Assembly (NCBI GenBank): GCA_938073845.1
Contig: CALJEO010000083.1
Location: 1 to 7,538, forward strand
Direction of reading: 5' to 3'
DNA from: an uncultured archaeon
GTDB lineage: Archaea; Korarchaeota; Korarchaeia; Korarchaeales; Korarchaeaceae
Length of the DNA: 7,538 nucleotides
How positions within the stretch are numbered: the stretch's first letter is position 1; every line of letters starts with the position of its first letter. Positions 5,762 through 7,538 of this stretch are shown here, in pieces. The notes under the pieces were generated by a model that worked only from the letters and a program-made list of their open reading frames with translations, was not told where the DNA came from and did not search any database. Made by a program: the position numbers and the translations under genes.

Positions 5762-6700
5762 ATGCCTCACTTCAAAGATTTTAAAGGCGACCCGCTGAGA
5801 CAGTACGTGGGAATGCTTGAGGATCTCATGAAGGAGGAGAGGCTTTCCATCTGCAGCCACGGTGAGGATCTAGACGGCCTCACATCAGCCTCCTTAGTGA
5901 TAGCTGTGAGACCCGAGGGCCTGGAGGTCCACTTCTCAGCCCCCTACGAGATCAAGAACCTCTGGGATAGTTACGATCTCGTCCTAGATTTGCCACCGCC
6001 CAGAGGAGGTGCCCGCGTACTTATAGATCACCATGCCTCGAACATCTCCCTCTTAGACAGGGTCAGGACCCCCATACTGAGACCGGAGTACCCATCCACA
6101 GCTAGGGTGCTCTATGAGATACTCCGGGGGTGGGAGCCGGGGGTGGGGAGGTACTCGGAGCTGATCGACCTGACGGATGCCACGGACTCCGGTAAGATGG
6201 ACCTTGAGTCCTCCCTCTTCACATCAGCGATCAGGAAGCTCTTCAAGGAGAGGAAGAGGAAGCTGCTCGAGGTCTGCGGAGACCTCCTTAGATCCCCTCC
6301 CATTAGCTCCAAGGATCTAATCGAGCTCCCCTCCCTGAGGTCCGAGGTGAGCTTCCTGACCAGGGAGTACGGGGACCTGATCGAGAGGGTCCTCTCGCTC
6401 TCGGGGGGAGAAGCCCTGTTGCTGAACGTGAGGAACTACCCCTCATACCTCGTCCCACTGATGCAGTTAGCGTCGCAGGGCTATAAGCTACTGGGGACCC
6501 TAACTAGGGGATCGGATGGCTTGCTGAGACTCTCCCTGAGGAGCAGACCGGACTCCCCCATAACGGCGCTCCAGATAGCGGAGGCCCTCGGAGGGGGAGG
6601 ACACGAGCACGCAGCCGGAGCCCTTGTCTCCCCATCCACCATGCCTGAGATCGTGGAAAAGATCAGGAGGTTCCTTTCGCTCAGTGTAGTGGATCTCTGA
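5762..6700 (+). CDS. DHH/DHHA1-family phosphoesterase
   Basis: A 312-residue phosphodiesterase or phosphatase of the DHH superfamily (RecJ, nanoRNase/pAp phosphatase and relatives). Motifs in order: SHGEDLDG (32-39) as motif I with D36 and D38, LVLDLP (73-78) with D76, the namesake DHH (89-91), LTDATDSG (137-144) with D139, and the DHHA1 substrate-binding loop GGGGHEHAAG (277-286). All metal-binding motifs look intact, so it should be active with Mn2+ or similar. The two-domain size fits nanoRNase/pAp phosphatase-like members better than the longer RecJ or GINS-associated nucleases, but the substrate (oligoribonucleotide, pAp, cyclic dinucleotide product or single-stranded DNA) cannot be read from the sequence. 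ATG 5762 gives a plausible N-terminal helix but has no promoter or Shine-Dalgarno. ATG 5813 (295 residues) lies about 31 bases from the 5778-5785 box and keeps every motif. Confidence 0.92.
   Translation: MPHFKDFKGDPLRQYVGMLEDLMKEERLSICSHGEDLDGLTSASLVIAVRPEGLEVHFSAPYEIKNLWDSYDLVLDLPPPRGGARVLIDHHASNISLLDRVRTPILRPEYPSTARVLYEILRGWEPGVGRYSELIDLTDATDSGKMDLESSLFTSAIRKLFKERKRKLLEVCGDLLRSPPISSKDLIELPSLRSEVSFLTREYGDLIERVLSLSGGEALLLNVRNYPSYLVPLMQLASQGYKLLGTLTRGSDGLLRLSLRSRPDSPITALQIAEALGGGGHEHAAGALVSPSTMPEIVEKIRRFLSLSVVDL
5778..5785 (-). promoter_or_regulatory. TATA-like box for ribL, inside the divergent gene's first codons
   Basis: ATTTTAAA is near-symmetrical, with its centre 27 bases from the ribL ATG at 5754, the spacing for a leaderless transcript. 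It lies within the first codons (KDFK) of the DHH gene. It could also serve that gene if translation begins at ATG 5813, where CAAAG just upstream resembles a TFB recognition element. Confidence 0.5.
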
Positions 6701-6761
6701 GCGCCCATTCTGTATGATCAGTCGGTTCCTATGGCTCCGGGTAGAGCTAGCGAGGATATCC

Positions 6762-6799
6762 GAGGTCCTGATACCCATCAAGATGGGGTGCTGACCTTC
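6762..6799. other. Bulged stem-loop in the DHH-cupin spacer
   Basis: GAGGTC (6762-6767) pairs with GACCTT (6793-6798), five Watson-Crick pairs plus one G-U. Inside it CCCAT-CAAG-ATGGG (6774-6787) forms a second stem with a tetraloop, leaving an asymmetric internal loop. There is no T-run directly after it, so it is not a simple terminator. It could be a 3' untranslated structure of the DHH transcript or part of an unknown RNA. Pairing was read by eye. Confidence 0.4.
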
Positions 6800-6807
6800 G
6801 TGAGAGG

Positions 6808-6815
6808 TTTTAAAT
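6808..6815 (+). promoter_or_regulatory. TATA-like box in the DHH-cupin spacer
   Basis: TTTTAAAT, preceded by the purine-rich GAGAGG, is a good archaeal TATA match and predicts a transcript start near 6838. No annotated gene begins there; only an 11-codon open frame (ATG 6840 to TAG 6875) and the candidate RNA follow, so it may drive either of those. Confidence 0.4.
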
Positions 6816-6837
6816 GAGGACTTGAGGTATTACGGGG

Positions 6838-6902
6838 CAATGAGGTGGGAGGTGATCCATGATGTCCATGATTAGAGCGAGACGGCCGAGCCCCACCTTT
6901 TT
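6838..6902 (+). ncRNA. Candidate small RNA of about 65 nt (tentative)
   Basis: The left end is the transcript start predicted from the TATA-like box at 6808-6815; the right end is a T-run (6898-6902). The ends can pair perfectly over 7 bp, AGGTGGG (6843-6849) with CCCACCT (6892-6898), closing a 42-base loop that contains a tandem 9-base near-repeat (TCCATGATG then TCCATGATT, 6856-6873) and the palindrome CGGCCG-like GACGGCCGAG. An ATGATGT at 6859-6865 resembles a C box, but no proper CUGA D box follows, so I cannot call it a C/D guide RNA. Alternatives: a 5' structure or terminator before the cupin gene, or the 11-residue open frame MRWEVIHDVHD at 6840-6875. Not recognised as a known RNA family. 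Confidence 0.28.
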
Positions 6903-6910
6903 ATTTTATA
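6898..6910 (+). promoter_or_regulatory. TATA-like box of the cupin-thpR unit, overlapping a T-run
   Basis: TTTTTATTTTATA has its centre about 23 bases before the ATG at 6927, so the cupin mRNA is probably leaderless; no Shine-Dalgarno is present. The same T-rich stretch follows a stem and could end transcripts arriving from upstream. A perfect 8-base palindrome AGCTAGCT (6910-6917) lies just downstream. Confidence 0.6.
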
Positions 6911-6926
6911 GCTAGCTGATCGCATT

Positions 6927-7283
6927 ATGAGCTCAGCATCTGTAAAGGACGTGAGCTCCCTGGAGTTCTCGGGGGTGGTTGGATCCAGGGGTGCTTTCAT
7001 AAAATGGATCTTCTCACCTAAGGACGGAGCCCCGACATTCGCCATGCGATTGATTAAAATAGAAGCAGGTGGTACCCTACCCGAGCACTTCCACCCATGG
7101 GAGCACGAGATCTTCATCCTCAGGGGTAGCGGAAGGGTAAGGATAGGTGAGAACACATACGATGTCTCTGAGGGTAATGCCGTGTTCATCCCTCCGAACT
7201 TACCTCATGAGTACCAGGCCTTAACGGAGATGCTCTTCATATGCGTGATACCCAACGCGGGAGTGCCGCCGGAGTACAGGTAG
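6927..7283 (+). CDS. Single-domain cupin protein
   Basis: A 118-residue protein with one cupin (double-stranded beta-helix) domain. Motif 1 is visible at about 49-69: G49, H54-x-H56, then H60/E61 and FILRGSG. Motif 2 is GNAVFIPPNLPHEY (83-96) with H94. H54, H56, H60 or E61, and H94 are the likely metal ligands. Small cupins of this kind range from dioxygenases and isomerases to ligand binders, so no reaction can be assigned; the protein is cytoplasmic and probably thermostable. ATG 6927 is 23 bases after a TATA-like box with no Shine-Dalgarno, which fits a leaderless first gene. The thpR start follows the TAG after 8 bases, so the two are very likely co-transcribed. Confidence 0.9.
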   Translation: MSSASVKDVSSLEFSGVVGSRGAFIKWIFSPKDGAPTFAMRLIKIEAGGTLPEHFHPWEHEIFILRGSGRVRIGENTYDVSEGNAVFIPPNLPHEYQALTEMLFICVIPNAGVPPEYR

Positions 7284-7291
7284 GCGAGACC

Positions 7292-7538
7292 GTGAGGTGC
7301 TTTGTAGCGATAGATGTGAGTGATCCAGAGATCATAGCGAGGATCCTGGGCATTCAGGAGGAGGTGATTTCGTCAAAAGCTAAGCTAAAGCCTGTGGAGA
7401 GGGAGAACCTGCACTTCACATTGAAGTTCTTGGGGGAAGTTGAGGAGAACCGCCTTGAGATCGTCAAGAAAGTGATGAACGAGGTCCTTAAGGGCATACA
7501 GCCGTTTAGAATGGAACTAAGCTCCGTTGGTGCTTTTC
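7292..7538 (+). CDS. thpR: 2'-5' RNA ligase-family RNA 2',3'-cyclic phosphodiesterase ThpR, N-terminal part (3' end outside window)
   Basis: Eighty-two codons are visible before the window ends. MRCFVAIDVSD is the typical opening of the LigT/ThpR family and HFTLKFLGEV (41-50) holds the first HxTL catalytic motif, with H41 and T43. The second HxT motif should lie beyond the window. These 2H phosphoesterases hydrolyse 2',3'-cyclic phosphate ends of RNA and can act in reverse as 2'-5' RNA ligases on tRNA halves. The start is GTG 7292, 8 bases after the cupin stop, with AGGT at 7278-7281 as a weak Shine-Dalgarno in the end of the cupin gene. It is the second gene of an operon with the cupin; whether they cooperate is unknown. 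Confidence 0.92.
   Translation, partial: MRCFVAIDVSDPEIIARILGIQEEVISSKAKLKPVERENLHFTLKFLGEVEENRLEIVKKVMNEVLKGIQPFRMELSSVGAF

Noticed and set aside
6481..6781. Minus-strand open frames covering the DHH gene end and the spacer
   Set aside because: Both read the complement of the conserved DHHA1 region and have no promoter or ribosome site.
6852..6889. C/D box guide RNA
   Set aside because: C-box-like ATGATGT and GTGATCC are present, but no true CUGA D or D' box lies at suitable spacing, so the class cannot be assigned.

Overview
The window looks like a stretch of archaeal chromosome, probably from a thermophile of the TACK group. A Korarchaeota-like origin is my guess, not something the sequence proves. 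The archaeal call rests on four things: the C-terminal half of ABCE1/Rli1, sn-glycerol-1-phosphate dehydrogenase (the enzyme that sets the archaeal lipid stereochemistry), a RibL-type FAD synthetase, and TATA-like boxes 24-37 bases upstream of starts that lack a Shine-Dalgarno. Arginine is mostly AGG/AGA and G+C looks a little above half by eye. I see no insertion sequence, CRISPR array, tRNA or rRNA.

Layout. Bases 1-1306 hold the 3' part of ABCE1 and an unknown five-helix membrane protein translated from an overlapping TTG start. Bases 1290-2372 (minus) encode glycerol-1-phosphate dehydrogenase. Bases 2443-3141 (plus) encode an anchored, Ig-like, sequon-rich surface protein. Bases 3138-4814 (minus) encode methionyl-tRNA synthetase. 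Bases 4876-5331 (plus) encode an unrecognised helical protein. Bases 5320-5754 (minus) encode the RibL-type nucleotidyltransferase. Bases 5762-6700 (plus) encode a DHH/DHHA1 phosphoesterase. A 226-base spacer follows that carries hairpins, two TATA-like boxes and a possible small RNA. Bases 6927-7283 encode a one-domain cupin, followed 8 bases later by the start of a 2'-5' RNA ligase-family phosphodiesterase (ThpR) cut by the window end.

The genes are mainly housekeeping: ribosome recycling, lipid backbone synthesis, tRNA charging, flavin cofactor synthesis and small-RNA or nucleotide phosphodiester hydrolysis. They do not form one pathway. The most striking property is the arrangement. From base 638 to 6700, seven genes alternate strand one by one. 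Every convergent pair overlaps at its stops (17, 4 and 12 bases). At least two of the three divergent pairs appear to share a single AT-rich TATA-like patch between closely spaced starts. Two of the minus-strand genes also have a perfect 7-bp inverted repeat directly before the start. I found no clear new multi-gene system. The best candidates for new biology are the shared-promoter architecture, the 6762-6902 RNA-like region and three unrecognised proteins.
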